Part shown: piece by piece, positions 1 through 10,585 of the stretch | How positions within the stretch are numbered: position 1 is the stretch's first letter | Layout of the letters: each line of letters starts with the position of its first letter | Assembly (NCBI RefSeq): GCF_011764545.1 | Contig: NZ_AP022870.1 | Coordinates: 3,580,001-3,644,000, forward strand | Reading direction: 5' to 3' | Length of the DNA: 64,000 nucleotides | DNA from: Phytohabitans flavus | Lineage (GTDB): Bacteria; Actinomycetota; Actinomycetes; Mycobacteriales; Micromonosporaceae | Made by a program: the position numbers and the translations under genes | Notes under the pieces: generated by a model | What the model saw: the letters and a program-made list of their open reading frames with translations, nothing else | The model's database searches: none | What the model was told of the DNA's origin: nothing

Positions 1-1090
1 CGCCGAGCGAACTCGCCCCGGAGGTCAGCAGCAGCACGACGCTGCCGACCCGGCCCTGCATCGCGTCCGGGGTGATGCGCAGCTGGTACACCATGCCGGC
101 GACGGTGGTCGCCGCGCCGATCAGCGACGTGGTGAAGAACAGCCCGCCGAACGCCACCGGATGGCTCACCACGATCAGGCCGGGCATCACGAGCGCCCAC
201 GCCAGGTACGCGACGACCATGATGTGGCGCATCGCCATCCGCCGTACCCACCAGCCGCCCACGACGGCGCCGACCAGGCCGCCGATGCTCCCGGCCGCCA
301 TGATCAGACCGGCCACGGCCGACGAGCGCCCCTGTTCCTTGACCACCACCTGGAGGGTCAGGATCACGCCCTGGAAGAGCAGGTTGCTGCCGGCGATCAG
401 TAGCAGCGCGGTCCGGAAGTAGCGCCGCCCCCACACCCAACGCAGACCGGCGCCGATCCCCCAGCTGCGGCGCTTGGCGGGCGGTTGCGGCGGGGTGCGC
501 AGCCGCAGCATCGCTACCAGCGAGACGAGGTAGAAGACCGTGCTGGTCAGGAACGGGGCGTACGCGGTGAGGCCGAAGAGCACGCCGCCGGTCGGGTGGC
601 CGACGAAGTTGGCACCCCGGCCACGCGCCTCGTTCTGCGCCATGGCGGCGGGCAGCTGGCTCGTCGGCACCACCGCGCGGACCGTGGCCCGCTCGGCGAG
701 CTGGTAGAAGACCGTCATGCAGCCCTGCGCGAACGCGACGGCGGCCAGGTGCGGGACCCACACCCGGTCGGCCGCGACGGCCGCGGCGACGCTCCCGATG
801 CCGACCAGCCGGCCGGCGACGCAGATGAGCATCACCCGCCGCCGGGACCAGCGGTCGACCAGCACGCCGGCGGGCAGCTGCACGAGCAGCATCGGCAGCA
901 GCGCCGCGAAGGCCACCAGGCCGGCGGCGCTCTTCGAGCCGCCGGACCAGATCACCAGCAGTGTGAACGCCATCGCGGAGAAGCGTTCCGCCAGGACGGA
1001 CAGTGCCGAGCCGGCCCAGAGGAACTGGAAGTTGCGGTTGCGCCGGAGCGGGACCTCCTCCGCTTGCGGCGGCGCCTGCGCCAGCGTCAT
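1..1090 (-). CDS. MFS exporter (3' end outside window)
   Basis: Predicted major facilitator superfamily drug/siderophore-type exporter of the inner membrane. About 363 codons are visible, uninterrupted, from an ATG at 1090. After a short polar N-terminus come alternating hydrophobic helices (for example FTLLVIWSGG, LVAFAALLPMLLVQLPAGVL) and the loop DRWSRRRVM typical of MFS loop 2-3. The C-terminal part runs off the left edge. The ATG overlaps the TGA of the upstream carbamoyltransferase gene, so it is the last visible gene of the NRPS operon and probably exports the operon's product. Family assignment is firm; substrate is inferred from context only. Confidence 0.88.
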   Translation of the reverse strand, partial: MTLAQAPPQAEEVPLRRNRNFQFLWAGSALSVLAERFSAMAFTLLVIWSGGSKSAAGLVAFAALLPMLLVQLPAGVLVDRWSRRRVMLICVAGRLVGIGSVAAAVAADRVWVPHLAAVAFAQGCMTVFYQLAERATVRAVVPTSQLPAAMAQNEARGRGANFVGHPTGGVLFGLTAYAPFLTSTVFYLVSLVAMLRLRTPPQPPAKRRSWGIGAGLRWVWGRRYFRTALLLIAGSNLLFQGVILTLQVVVKEQGRSSAVAGLIMAAGSIGGLVGAVVGGWWVRRMAMRHIMVVAYLAWALVMPGLIVVSHPVAFGGLFFTTSLIGAATTVAGMVYQLRITPDAMQGRVGSVVLLLTSGASSLG

Positions 1091-2004
1091 CGGCCGGCCC
1101 AGCACCACTCCAGCGCCGCCATCGCGCTGTAGAGCTTGTTCTCCGCCTGGGCGAAAGCGACGCTGGCCGGCCCGTCCAGCACCTCGGCGGTGACCTCCTC
1201 GCCGCGGTGGGCCGGCAGGTCGTGCATGAAGACCGCCTTCGGGCTGCTGTTCCAGAGCGCCGACGTGACCTGGAACGGGGCGAACACCTCCCGCCAGTCC
1301 GGCGTCGGCTTGCTCGTGCCGGTGGTCTGCCAGCGGGTGGTGTAGATGACGTCCAGCTCCTCCGGGACGCCCTCCATGTCGTGCCGCTCGGTGAAGGCGG
1401 CGCCGCTGGAGCTGGCCTGGGCGGCCGCGGTGGCCAGGATCGCCGGCTCGAGGCCGTACCCGGGCGGGGTGCGCAGCTCCAGCACCACGCCGGGGTAGCG
1501 GGTGAGCGCCAGGGCGAGCGCCGCGGCGGTGTTGTTGCCCTCGCCGACGTACAGCAGGCGCAGCCCCTCGATCCGGCCGAAGTGGCGGACCAGGGTGGCC
1601 AGGTCGGCGAGCGCCTGGGTCGGGTGCTCCTCGGCGCTCATCGCGTTGACCACCGACATCGGCCCGGCCGACGACCAGGCGCGCAGCTCGGCGGTCGCGT
1701 CGGCGGTACGGGCCACGAGCAGGTCGAGCATGCCGGAGAGCACTCGCCCGGTGTCCTCGGTGCTCTCGCCGGTGTTCAGCTGGAGGTCGTCCGGGCCGAA
1801 CGTGATGATCTGCGCGCCGAGCCGCAGCGCCCCGGCGGAGAACGCGGTCCGGGTCCGGGTGGAGGTACGGCGGAAGTAGATGCCGGCGATCGCGCCCTCC
1901 AGGGGCCGGCCGTCCAGCCCGCCCGCGCCGAACAGGGCGGCGCGGGCGACGATCGCGTGCAGGTCCTCGTCGGTCAGGTCGCTGATGGAGATGAGGTGGC
2001 GCAT
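1087..2004 (-). CDS. Ornithine carbamoyltransferase-like enzyme, probable Dap carbamoyltransferase
   Basis: 305-residue aspartate/ornithine carbamoyltransferase family protein, expected to transfer a carbamoyl group from carbamoyl phosphate to an amine. The carbamoyl-phosphate motif is FRRTSTRTRTAF, followed by EEHPTQALADL. The substrate side is unusual: the ornithine-type HCLP motif reads HDLPAHRGEEV, and the SMG loop position reads DVIYTTRWQTTG, which looks more like the TRxQ of aspartate transcarbamoylases. So it is probably not ArgF. It follows the NRPS by 11 bp, with SbnA/SbnB-like genes upstream. The likely substrate is therefore L-2,3-diaminopropionate, giving beta-ureidoalanine, as proposed for VioL in viomycin and ZmaT-type enzymes in zwittermicin. 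The reaction is inferred; the family is clear. Confidence 0.85.
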   Translation of the reverse strand: MRHLISISDLTDEDLHAIVARAALFGAGGLDGRPLEGAIAGIYFRRTSTRTRTAFSAGALRLGAQIITFGPDDLQLNTGESTEDTGRVLSGMLDLLVARTADATAELRAWSSAGPMSVVNAMSAEEHPTQALADLATLVRHFGRIEGLRLLYVGEGNNTAAALALALTRYPGVVLELRTPPGYGLEPAILATAAAQASSSGAAFTERHDMEGVPEELDVIYTTRWQTTGTSKPTPDWREVFAPFQVTSALWNSSPKAVFMHDLPAHRGEEVTAEVLDGPASVAFAQAENKLYSAMAALEWCWAGR

Positions 2005-2015
2005 GGCTTGTCCTC

Positions 2016-5000
2016 TCACACCTTGTCCGCGCCGGCGAGCAGCTCGGCGTCGGAGAGCGCGGCGATCTCGGCCCGGATCCGCGCCTCGACCTCCTCGCCG
2101 AGTTGGGCGATGGTGGGCCGCTCGAACACCACCCGGACCGGGAGCGTCACCTCGAACTCGGCCCGCAGCCGGGAGATCAGCCGGACCGCGAGGATCGAGT
2201 GGCCGCCGAGCGCGAAGAAGCTCTGGTGCACGCCGGCGCGTACGCCGAGCAGCTCCTCCCAGATGTCGGCGATCCGCTCCTCGGCGACCGTACGCGGGGC
2301 GACGGTCTCGTCCGGTGTGGACGCCTGGTCCGGGTCGGGCAGCGCCCGCCGGTCCACCTTGCCGTTGGCGTTCAACGGGATCCGGTCGACGGCGATGACG
2401 GTGGCCGGCACCATGTACTCCGGCAGCGACCGCTCGCAGTGCTCCCGGACCTCGGTCGTGCCGACCACGTAGGCCACGATCCGCTGCTCGTGCGCGATCA
2501 CGGCGGCGTCGCGCACCTCGGGGTGGTCGAGCAGGACCGCGCGGATCTCGCCCAGCTCCACCCGGTACCCGCGGATCTTGACCTGGTCGTCGATCCGGCC
2601 GAGGAACTCCACGTTCCCCTCGGCGGACCAGCGGGCCAGGTCGCCGGTGCGGTACATGCGGGCGCCGGGCGCCCAGGGGTCGGGCAGGAACTTCTCGGCG
2701 GTCAGCTCGGGCCGGTTGGCGTACCCTCGGGCCACGCCAGTGCCGCCCACGTACAGCTCGCCGACCACCCCGACCGGCACCGGCCGGAGGCTGGCGTCGA
2801 GCACCCGCATCGTCATGTTGGGCAGCGGGCGCCCGATCGGCACGACGCCGGCCTTCTGCGGCCCGACCACCGGGTAGATGGACGTGCCGACGGATGCCTC
2901 GGTCGGGCCGTACTCGTTGACCAGGTTGCCGTCGCCGAGCACGCCGCGCCACTTCTCCGCGACCGCGCCGGGCAGCGCCTCGCCGGCGACCACGACGACC
3001 GGGGCGAACGCCTCCGGCGGGTCGAGCAGCTCCAGGTGGCCGGGGGTGAGCTTGATGAAGCTGAACGGTGCGGCCTTCTTCAGCTCGGCGCCGAGCTGGT
3101 CCAGCTCCACGTCCGGCGGCAGCAGCCAGAGTCGCTGGCCGGTCACCAGCGGCGCCCACAGGTTCGGCACTACAAGGTCGAAGGCGACCGAGGAGAAGAG
3201 CGGTGCGCCGCCCTGGCCACGGGCGGCGAGCGTGTCGGCCGCCCAGCGCACGTGGTTGGCCAGGCCTCGGTGGGTCACCACGACACCCTTGGGGCGGCCG
3301 GTCGAACCGGAGGTGAAGATGACGTACGCGGCGGCGTCCGGGTCGGTGGCGCGGGCCAGCGGAGTGGCCGGACGGGCCGCGATCTCGAAGCGCTCGGCGT
3401 CGACGAGCACGCACTCCACGGCGGTGAAGCGGTCCGCGTATCGCGAGCGGGTGAGCACCACGGTGGCCCCGCAGTCGGCCATCGCGTGCCCGAGCCGGTC
3501 GGCGGGAAGGCCGGGTCCAGCGGCACGTACGCCGCGCCCGCCTTCCAGACCGCGAGCAGCGAGACGACCAGGTCGGCGCCCCGGTCCAGGAGCACGCCCA
3601 CTGTGGACTCCCGGCCCACCCCGCGCTCGCGCAGGTGGTGGGCGAGGCGGTTGGCCCGCTCGTCCAGCTCGCCGTACGTCAGCCGCAGCTCGCCGATCTC
3701 GACGGCCACCGCCTGCGGGTCGGCCAGCGCCTGGGCGCGGACGAGGTCCGGCACCGACTCGGCGGGCAGCGGTGCGGTGGTGTCGTTCCACTGTGCCATG
3801 ACCCGCCGCTCGTGGATCGACGAGAAGTCCACGGTGGACAGCCGGGCGCCCGGGTCGGCGACGACCGCCTCCAGCAGCCGGACCAGGTGGTCGGCCATCC
3901 GCTGCACGGTCGCCTCGTCGAAGAGCGCGGTCGCGTACTCCAGTGCGCCGGTGAGCGAGCCGTCCTCCTGCCGCCACATGAACAGCGTCAGGTCGGTCTT
4001 GGCCACCCGCCACGAACGCTGGAACGCGTCCATCAGCGCGCCGTCCGCCGCGACCGTCGTGAAGCCCTCGTCCTGGAGGTCGAACGCCACCTGGTAGAGC
4101 GGCGTGCGGGACAGGTCGCGGATCGGCTGTAGCTCGTCCACGAGCCGCTCGAACGGGAGCTCCTGGTGCGCGAAGCCGGTCAGGCTGGCGGCCCGCACCC
4201 GCTCCAGCGCCTCGGTGAACGTGGGTCGCCGGTCAGGTCGCAGCGGAGCACGAGCGAGTTGAGGAAGAAGCCGACCACACCTTCGACCTCGGGCCGGGTG
4301 CGCCCGGCCACCGGCGTGCCGATGCCGAGGTCGTCCTGCCCGCTGTACCGGGCCATCAGCGCGGCGTACGCGGTCAGCAGCGTGACGAACGGGGTGGCGC
4401 CGTACCGCCGCCCGAGCGCGGTGAGCGCGTCGGTGAGCCGGGGCGAGAGGGCGAGCCGCACGCCGGCGCCTCGGGGTCGCGCTCCGGCGGGCGCGGCCGG
4501 TCGGTGGGCAGCTCCAGCGCGGGCAGTCCGGCGAGGGTCGGCCGCCAGTACGCCAGCTCCCGCTCGATCACCTCGTCGGTGAGGCGGGCCCGCTGCCAGC
4601 TGGCGTAGTCGGCGTACTGCACCGGAAGCTCGGCCAGCTGTGGCTCGCGCCCTTCGACGGCCGCCGCGCAGAGGTCGCGCAGCTCCCGCTCGAGAACCAC
4701 AGTGGACCAGCCGTCGGTGGCGATGTGGTGCACGGTGACGAGCAGTACCGGGCCGGCGGCGCCGCCGCGCACCAGCAGCGCCCGCCACAGTGGACCGTCG
4801 ACGAGGTCGAAGCCGCGGGCGAACTGCTCGGCGAAGAGCAGCTCCAATTGTTCAGCGGAAAGGCCGTCCGCGTCGCCGTCGTCCACGATGCGCAGCTCCA
4901 CCGGACGAGGGTCGGCGACCACCTGGCGCGGCTCGTCGTCCACGGTCACGTACCGGGTGCGCAGCGCCTCGTGCCGGGCCTCCAGCGCGTCCAGCGCGGC

Positions 5001-6917
5001 GTGCACGTGGTGCGCCTCGGTGCCGGGTGCCAGCCGCAGGAACAGCGGCGCGACCCACTCCGGGCTGCCTGGGTGCATCTGGTTGAGGAACCACAGCCGG
5101 TGCTGGCCGGTCGAGAGCGGCAGCGGCTCGTCCCGCGCCACCCGGGTCACCGGCGGCACCACCTCCCGGCCGCCGGCGATCAGCTTGGCCTGCGCCTCCA
5201 CGGTGGCGGCGCCGAAGAGGCCGCGCAGCTGCACCTCGCCGCCGGAGGCCTTGCGCAGCGCGTTCGCCAGCCGGGTCAGCACCAGCGAGGAGCCGCCGAG
5301 CGCGAAGAAGTCGTCGTGCGCGCCGACCCGCTCGACCCCGAGCAGCTGCTCCCAGACCTGGGCGACAAGCCGCTCCTCCGGGGTACGCGGGGCGAGGTAG
5401 GCGGCGCCCCGCTCCGCGGCGACGGCGGCCGGGTCGGGCAGTGCGCCTCGGTCCACCTTGCCGCTGGTGGTCAGCGGGAACGCGTCCATCGGCACGAAGA
5501 CCGCGGGGATCAGCGGCTCCGGCAGCCGCTCGCGCAGGAACGTGCGCAGCTCGTCGCCGGGCACCTGGCGGCGGGCGACGAGGTACGCGACGAGCTGCTT
5601 GCCGGCATGGCCCTCGCGGGCCACGACCACCGCGTCCCGCAGGTCCGGGTGGGCCTGAAGTGCGGCCTCCACCTCGGCCGGCTCGATCCGGACGCCGTTG
5701 ACCTTCACCTGCTGGTCGCCTCGGCCGAGGAACTCCAGCGCGCCGTCCGGCCGCCACCGGGCCAGGTCGCCGGTGCGGTAGAGGCGGTTGCCGGGCGCGC
5801 CGAACGGGTCGGGTACGAACCGCTCGGCGGTCAGGTCGGGGCGGCCCAGGTAGCCTCGGCCCACGCCGACGCCGGCCGCGTACAGCTCGCCGACGACGCC
5901 GATCGGGACCGGCTCGCCGTCGGAGTCGAGGACGAAGACGCGCATGTTCTCGATCGGGCGGCCGATCGGCACCGGGCCGGCCTCCTGCGCCGGGTCGTAC
6001 GGCTGGGCGGTCACGTCGATCGAGCACTCGGTCGGGCCGTACGTATTCCACACCTGGGCGCCGGTCGGCTCGGCCAGGCGCCGGGCCAGCTCGGCACTGA
6101 GCGTCTCGCCGGCCGAGAAGACAAGCCGCAGCGTGGTGCACTCGGTCCAGCCCGGCTCGTCGGCGAGCAGCCGCAGCACCGACGGTACGCCCTGGAGAAC
6201 GGTGATCCGGCCGGCGGCGACCTCAGCTACGAGGGTCGCCGGCTCGCGCTCGGCGCCGGGCCGGGCCATCACCACGACGCCGCCGCTGACCAGCGGGGCG
6301 AACAGCTCCCAGCCGGCCGCGTCGAAGCTCAGCGAGGTCTTCTGGAGCACCCGGTCGGCCTCGCCGAGCTTGTGCTCGCCGACCGTCCACATGACACGGT
6401 TGGCGATACCGGCGTGGTCGACGACGACACCCTTGGGGCGGCCGGTGGAGCCGGAGGTGTAGATGACGTACGCGGCGGCGGACGGGTCCACCGCGACGGG
6501 CGGCGGGGTTGCCGGCAGGGCGTCCCGCTCGGCGGCCGCCAGGTCGATCGCGAGGGCCTCGGCGCCGCCGCCACCGACCAGGTCGACCAGGCTCTCCTCG
6601 GTAACCACTGTGGACGTTCCGGTGTCGCCGAGCACCCAGGCGATCCGGTCCCGCGGGTGGCCCGGGTCGAGCGGCACGTACGCGGCGCCTGCCCGCCACA
6701 CGCCGAGCAGCACGGCGGCGAGCTCCACGCTGCGCGGCAGGCAGACCGCGACAAGCGACTCGGTGCCGATCCCCCGGGCGCGCAGCAGGTGCGCGGTGCG
6801 GTTGGCGCGGCGGTCCAGCTCGGCGTACGTGATCTCCTGCCGTTCGTCCGCGACGGCGACCGCGTCGGGAGTACGCGCGGCCTGGCGGGCGACGAGTTCG
6901 TGCAGCGGGACGGTCAT
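2016..6917 (-). CDS. Two-module NRPS, A-T-C-A-T, with three single-base frameshifts
   Basis: Nonribosomal peptide synthetase of about 1634 residues if the frame is restored. Order: A1 (res 1-500, [11 protein letters not shown]), T1 ([13 protein letters not shown]), C ([13 protein letters not shown], so HHxxxDG is intact), A2 ([18 protein letters not shown]), T2 ([13 protein letters not shown]). No N-terminal C, epimerase or thioesterase. ATG at 6917 overlaps the TGA of the SbnB-like gene (ATGA). By-eye pocket code for A1 is about DAWSFATIDK; A2 reads D-L-P-?-V-A-E-V-G-K. I cannot match either to a known substrate. Reading shifts frame near 4470, 4223 and 3503. Each time one missing G/C restores the conserved sequence ([30 protein letters not shown]), so sequencing error is likeliest. 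The preceding free-standing C protein probably acylates the T1-bound residue. Confidence 0.9.
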
Positions 6918-7942
6918 CGTTGCTCCTCGGCGTGGCGTGCGGGTGCGGGCAGGAAGTCGTCCACTGTGGTGCCGAGACCCCGGCGGGCGGCCTCGTCGCG
7001 GACGTAGCGGGCGAGGGCGAGGTCGAGGACGCCGAGTCCGAACGGCGAGTACACCAGCGGGCGGCCCGGCTCGGGGCTCAGCTCCGCGGTGCCGCGCAGC
7101 AGCGCCCCGATGCTCGCGTCCACGAAGTCGCGTCCGCCGGTCTCCTGCTCGGCCAGGTGCAGCGAGGTGCGCTCGCGCAGCGCGTGGTCGACGTCGTCGA
7201 CGACGTTGTGGCTGGCCAGGATCGCCGGCACGGTCAGATCGCGCAGCGAGATGTGCAGTACCACCGCGCCCGGCCGGCTGGCGGTCAGGTCCATGTGCGG
7301 GGTGGCGGCGGTGGTCGCGATCGACACAAGGTCGTGCGCGGCGACCGCCTCGGCCAGCCCGCCGACCGTGTTCACGGCCGTGCCCGGAGCGATCTGGGCG
7401 CAGCCGGCGGCGAACGCCTCAGCGCGGGCCGGGTCGGTGTCGAAGACCGTGACCGCGCTGAGCTTCGGGTTGTCCGCGGCGAGGAAGCGCAGGATCTCCG
7501 TGTTGATGACGCCGCAGCCGACCAGCGTCACCCCGGTCGGCGTGCGGTCGCCGGCGAGCAGCCGGGCGCCGAGGGCGGCGCTGGCGGCGGTGCGCTTGGC
7601 CGAGATGAGCGACCCTTCGAGGAACGCCTCGGGGCGCCCGTCCGCCAGCGAGTTGAGGATGATCGAGGCGCTGGCCCTCGGCAGCCCTCGGTCGATGTTC
7701 CCGGGGAACGAGGCGATCCACTTGATGCCCGCGACTCCGGCGTCGCCGCTGCCGCCACCGAGGAAGCCGGGCAGGCCGATGATCCGATCCCTCGGCTGCT
7801 CCGGGAAGCGCAGGAAGACCGAGTGGGGCAGCGCGGACAGGCCCTCGTCGTGCCGGCGGTACGCGTCCGCGACGAGCTCGATCAGCTCCCGCTCCCGCCC
7901 CGCCAGCAGGTCCTGGACCATGTCGTGGCCGATGATCAGCAC
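6914..7942 (-). CDS. sbnB: SbnB-like 2,3-diaminopropionate synthase (ornithine cyclodeaminase family)
   Basis: 342-residue NAD-dependent enzyme of the ornithine cyclodeaminase/mu-crystallin family. Known SbnB oxidatively splits N-(1-amino-1-carboxyethyl)-glutamate (ACEGA) into L-2,3-diaminopropionate and 2-oxoglutarate. Seen here: [10 protein letters not shown] with following [12 protein letters not shown], typical of SbnB, and a Rossmann GCGVINTE. Start chosen as GTG at 7942 because GGAAGAGG lies about 7 nt upstream; this overlaps the end of the SbnA-like gene by 7 nt. Its own TGA overlaps the NRPS ATG. The pairing with SbnA makes the Dap role strong. The alternative, a true ornithine cyclodeaminase giving proline, is less likely beside SbnA. 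Confidence 0.9.
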   Translation of the reverse strand: MLIIGHDMVQDLLAGRERELIELVADAYRRHDEGLSALPHSVFLRFPEQPRDRIIGLPGFLGGGSGDAGVAGIKWIASFPGNIDRGLPRASASIILNSLADGRPEAFLEGSLISAKRTAASAALGARLLAGDRTPTGVTLVGCGVINTEILRFLAADNPKLSAVTVFDTDPARAEAFAAGCAQIAPGTAVNTVGGLAEAVAAHDLVSIATTAATPHMDLTASRPGAVVLHISLRDLTVPAILASHNVVDDVDHALRERTSLHLAEQETGGRDFVDASIGALLRGTAELSPEPGRPLVYSPFGLGVLDLALARYVRDEAARRGLGTTVDDFLPAPARHAEEQR

Positions 7943-8934
7943 AGGCTCGCCTCTTCCTTCCACAGGTGCGAAACCTCGCCGAAGTGCGAGGTCACCCACT
8001 CGTCGTTGTAGATCGTGTCGAGGTACCGGTCGCCACCGTCCGGGAAGACCAGCACGCAGGTGCTCCCGCGCGGGATCCTCGGCGCGACCTTCTCCAGCGC
8101 GGCGACCGTCGCGCCGGACGAGCCGCCGGCCAGGATCGCCTCGCGGATCGTCAGGGTGCGGCAGGCCACCACGCACTCAAGGTCGCTGATGTACACCGAC
8201 TCGTGGGCCACCGAGGGGTCGTGCACGTCGGGCTTGACCGCGGCGCCGTGGCCGGGGATGAGCCGCTTGCCGGACGGGCCGCCGAAGAGCACGCTGCCGA
8301 CCGCGTCCACGCCGACGATCCGGGTGGACATGCCGTGCTCGCGGATGTACGTCGCCGCCCCGCGCAGGGTGCCGCCGGTGCTCGCCGAGCAGAACAGGTA
8401 GTCGACCCGGCCGTCCAGCGCCTCGGCGATCTCCGACATGGTGCGCTCGTGCGCGCGCGGGTTGAGCAGGTTGGCGTACTGGTTGGGCCAGTACGCGTCG
8501 GGGAGCTTGGCGACGAGCTCGCGTACCCGGCGCAGGCGGACCGGCAGGTACTCGCCGGTGACCGGGTCGGGATCGGTGACCACCTCGACCGTGGCCTGGT
8601 ACGCGTGCAGGATCGCGAGGTTCTGCTGGGTCGTCTTGGCGTCCACCACGCAGACGAAGCGGAGCCCGAAGTACCGGCAGATCTGCGCGATGCCGATCGC
8701 CAGGTTGCCCGAGCTGGACTCGACCACTGTGGACCGTCCAGGTCGGAGCTCGCCCGAGCGGATCTTGCCAAGCAGCATCGACAGCGCGGACCGGTCCTTG
8801 ACGCTGCCGCCCGGATTGAAGCGCTCGAGCTTGGCGTACACCCGCGCGTTGAGCGTGGGGAACATCCCCTCCAGCTCGACCAAGTGCGTGTTGCCGATCG
8901 TCTCGAGTATCCCCTTGAGCGGCGCGCGCGCCAC
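7936..8934 (-). CDS. sbnA: SbnA-like PLP synthase of the Dap pathway (cysteine synthase family)
   Basis: 332-residue fold-type II PLP enzyme. Known SbnA condenses O-phospho-L-serine with L-glutamate to ACEGA, the substrate of SbnB. Seen here: opening ETIGNTHLVELEGMF, PLP lysine in GGSVKDRSAL, ESSSGNLAIGIAQ, a phosphate-binding glycine-rich SASTGGTLRG, and GGSSGATVAAL near the C-terminus. GTG start at 8934 is supported by AAGGGGAGG five bases upstream, in the 14-bp gap after the condensation-domain gene. Together with the next gene this provides L-Dap for the NRPS or for carbamoylation. Cysteine synthase CysK/CysM is the alternative by family alone. Confidence 0.9.
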   Translation of the reverse strand: MARAPLKGILETIGNTHLVELEGMFPTLNARVYAKLERFNPGGSVKDRSALSMLLGKIRSGELRPGRSTVVESSSGNLAIGIAQICRYFGLRFVCVVDAKTTQQNLAILHAYQATVEVVTDPDPVTGEYLPVRLRRVRELVAKLPDAYWPNQYANLLNPRAHERTMSEIAEALDGRVDYLFCSASTGGTLRGAATYIREHGMSTRIVGVDAVGSVLFGGPSGKRLIPGHGAAVKPDVHDPSVAHESVYISDLECVVACRTLTIREAILAGGSSGATVAALEKVAPRIPRGSTCVLVFPDGGDRYLDTIYNDEWVTSHFGEVSHLWKEEASLC

Positions 8935-8948
8935 GGTTGCCTCCCCTT

Positions 8949-10304
8949 TTACGTACCCATCGCCAGCAGGCGTTGCCGTTCCGCGGCGCTCACCAGCGGC
9001 GCCCGCGTGATCTTCGTGAGCGGGTCGGCGACGCCGGCCTCGACAAGCCGCACGAAGTGGTCGAGGAGCCGCTCCACGGTCGCCCGGTCGAAGAGGTCGG
9101 TGTCGTACCGGAAGACCGTGACGAGGGCCGACGCGTCCTGGGTGAACTCCACCGTCAGGTCGCACTGGCCTTCCATGTGCGGGATCTCCATATAGGACAT
9201 CTTTCGGCCGGCCACGTACATCACCTCGCCGGCGACGGCCCGCTCCAGCGTCGGGCCGAACCGGTCGGCGGCGACCATCGTCACCGCGATCCGGAAGAGC
9301 GGACCGCTCGCCTCCCGTGCCACCAGCGGGTACGGGTACGCGGCGCTGGCCATCCCCCGCCGCACCTGGTGGTTCGCCGCGACCGCCGCGTCCGCGAACG
9401 TGGTCGAGCGGGCGAAGCGGGAGCGGAGCAGGATCGGGTTGACGTAGTAGCCGACCACCTCGCGCGCGGCGGCCCGCCGGGTCGAGGCGGGACAGCCGAC
9501 GGTGAAGTCCGGCTGGCCGGTGTGCCGGTAGAGCAGGCCCTGGAACGTGCCGAGCAGAAACGCGAACGGTGAGACGCCGATCAGCGCCGCGGTCGCCCGC
9601 AGCCGCTCGGCGACCTCGTCCGGCAGCCGCCGGGCCACGCTCGCGCCCTGGAACGACTGGAACGGCGGTCGGGGCCGGTCGGTCGGCAGCTCCGCGGGGG
9701 CCGCGGCGGCGCACACCTCGCGCCAGTGCTCGGCCATCCGCTCCCCGGTCGGCGAGTCGAGCAGCCGCTCCTCGCGGGCCACATGGTCGTCGTAGCTGGC
9801 CCGCACCGGCGGCAGGTCCGGCTCGCCGCCGGTCGCGTATGCCTCGTACGCGGCGATGAGGTCGCGCCAAAGCAGCCACTGCGAGGTGGCGTCGGTGACG
9901 ATGTGGTGGGTGACCATCAGGAAGGCGGCATCCTCCCGGCGGCGCAGCAGCACCGCGCGGAACGGCATGGCCCCCTCGGTGAGCGCGAACGGCTCCCGGG
10001 TCACCTCCAGCACCATCTCCCAGAGCCGCTCGTCGTCGGCGTCCGGCACGTCGCGCACGTCCAGCGTGTCGTGGTCCGGCTCCCGCACGGCACGGCGGGG
10101 CCGCCCGTCCGCCTCGACGAAGACGGAGCGGAGTCCGTCGTGCCGGGCGGACAGGGCCCGCACCGCCCGCGCCAGTGCCGGCACGTCCGGCGCGGGCGCC
10201 ATCCGGGCGCCACCCGCGAGGTTGTACGCCGCGCTGTCCGGAGCCAGCTTGTGCAGCAGCCACAAGGACTCCTGCCCCACCGACAGCGGCCTGGTCTCGT
10301 CCAT
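8949..10304 (-). CDS. Free-standing NRPS condensation domain protein
   Basis: 451-residue protein made only of a condensation domain. The active-site motif is MVTHHIVTDATSQ: HHxxxD is intact although the usual following Gly is Ala. Other C-domain signatures are LSVGQESLWLLHKL at the start, RHDGLRSVF, VGCPASTR and a C-terminal FRYDTDLFD segment. ATG at 10304 sits 2 bp after the ACP stop. Free-standing C domains join a donor on a separate carrier protein to an acceptor on another. Here the donor is plausibly the acyl group on the adjacent ACP and the acceptor the aminoacyl-T1 of the NRPS, which lacks its own N-terminal C domain. A chain-releasing role is an alternative. Confidence 0.88.
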   Translation of the reverse strand: MDETRPLSVGQESLWLLHKLAPDSAAYNLAGGARMAPAPDVPALARAVRALSARHDGLRSVFVEADGRPRRAVREPDHDTLDVRDVPDADDERLWEMVLEVTREPFALTEGAMPFRAVLLRRREDAAFLMVTHHIVTDATSQWLLWRDLIAAYEAYATGGEPDLPPVRASYDDHVAREERLLDSPTGERMAEHWREVCAAAAPAELPTDRPRPPFQSFQGASVARRLPDEVAERLRATAALIGVSPFAFLLGTFQGLLYRHTGQPDFTVGCPASTRRAAAREVVGYYVNPILLRSRFARSTTFADAAVAANHQVRRGMASAAYPYPLVAREASGPLFRIAVTMVAADRFGPTLERAVAGEVMYVAGRKMSYMEIPHMEGQCDLTVEFTQDASALVTVFRYDTDLFDRATVERLLDHFVRLVEAGVADPLTKITRAPLVSAAERQRLLAMGT

Positions 10305-10306
10305 GG

Positions 10307-10552
10307 TCAGACGGCCGCCTTGCTGGTGAGCAGGAAGTCGGTCAGGTCGCTCACCCGCAGCAGTGACGCGACCGCGTCGTCGGGCACCTCCAGCCCGAAC
10401 GTGCGCTCCACGGCGGCGAGCAGGTCGACCCGGGTGAGCGAGTCCATGCCGAGCCCCTCGAACGTGGAGTCGGGCGTGATGTCGTCCTCCACGTCCGGCA
10501 TCTCCTGCCGGATCAGGCGCACGATCTCGTTGGTGATCTCTTCCTGGCTCAT
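10307..10552 (-). CDS. Acyl carrier protein
   Basis: 81-residue acidic carrier protein. The phosphopantetheine serine is in GMDSLTRVDLL; the N-terminus MSQEEITNEIVRLIRQEM and the downstream TFGLEVPDDAV are typical of discrete ACPs rather than NRPS T domains. It lies between the KAS III gene (34 bp upstream) and the condensation-domain gene. The natural reading is that KAS III and the ketoreductase load and reduce a short acyl chain on this ACP, which then serves as donor for the free-standing condensation domain. A carrier for an amino acid cannot be excluded. Confidence 0.92.
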   Translation of the reverse strand: MSQEEITNEIVRLIRQEMPDVEDDITPDSTFEGLGMDSLTRVDLLAAVERTFGLEVPDDAVASLLRVSDLTDFLLTSKAAV

Positions 10553-10585
10553 GTGCGGTCCGTTCCTCTCGGTGTTCGTCGGGTG

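Noticed and set aside
2103..7007. Very long open frames on the plus strand opposite the NRPS
   Set aside because: Arg/Gly/Ala/Pro-rich translations with no domain; they mirror the third-position GC of the minus-strand gene.
6914..7942. SbnB-like gene as proline-forming ornithine cyclodeaminase making a proline precursor
   Set aside because: The SFPGN and PRASA pattern and the adjoining SbnA-like gene fit Dap synthesis much better.
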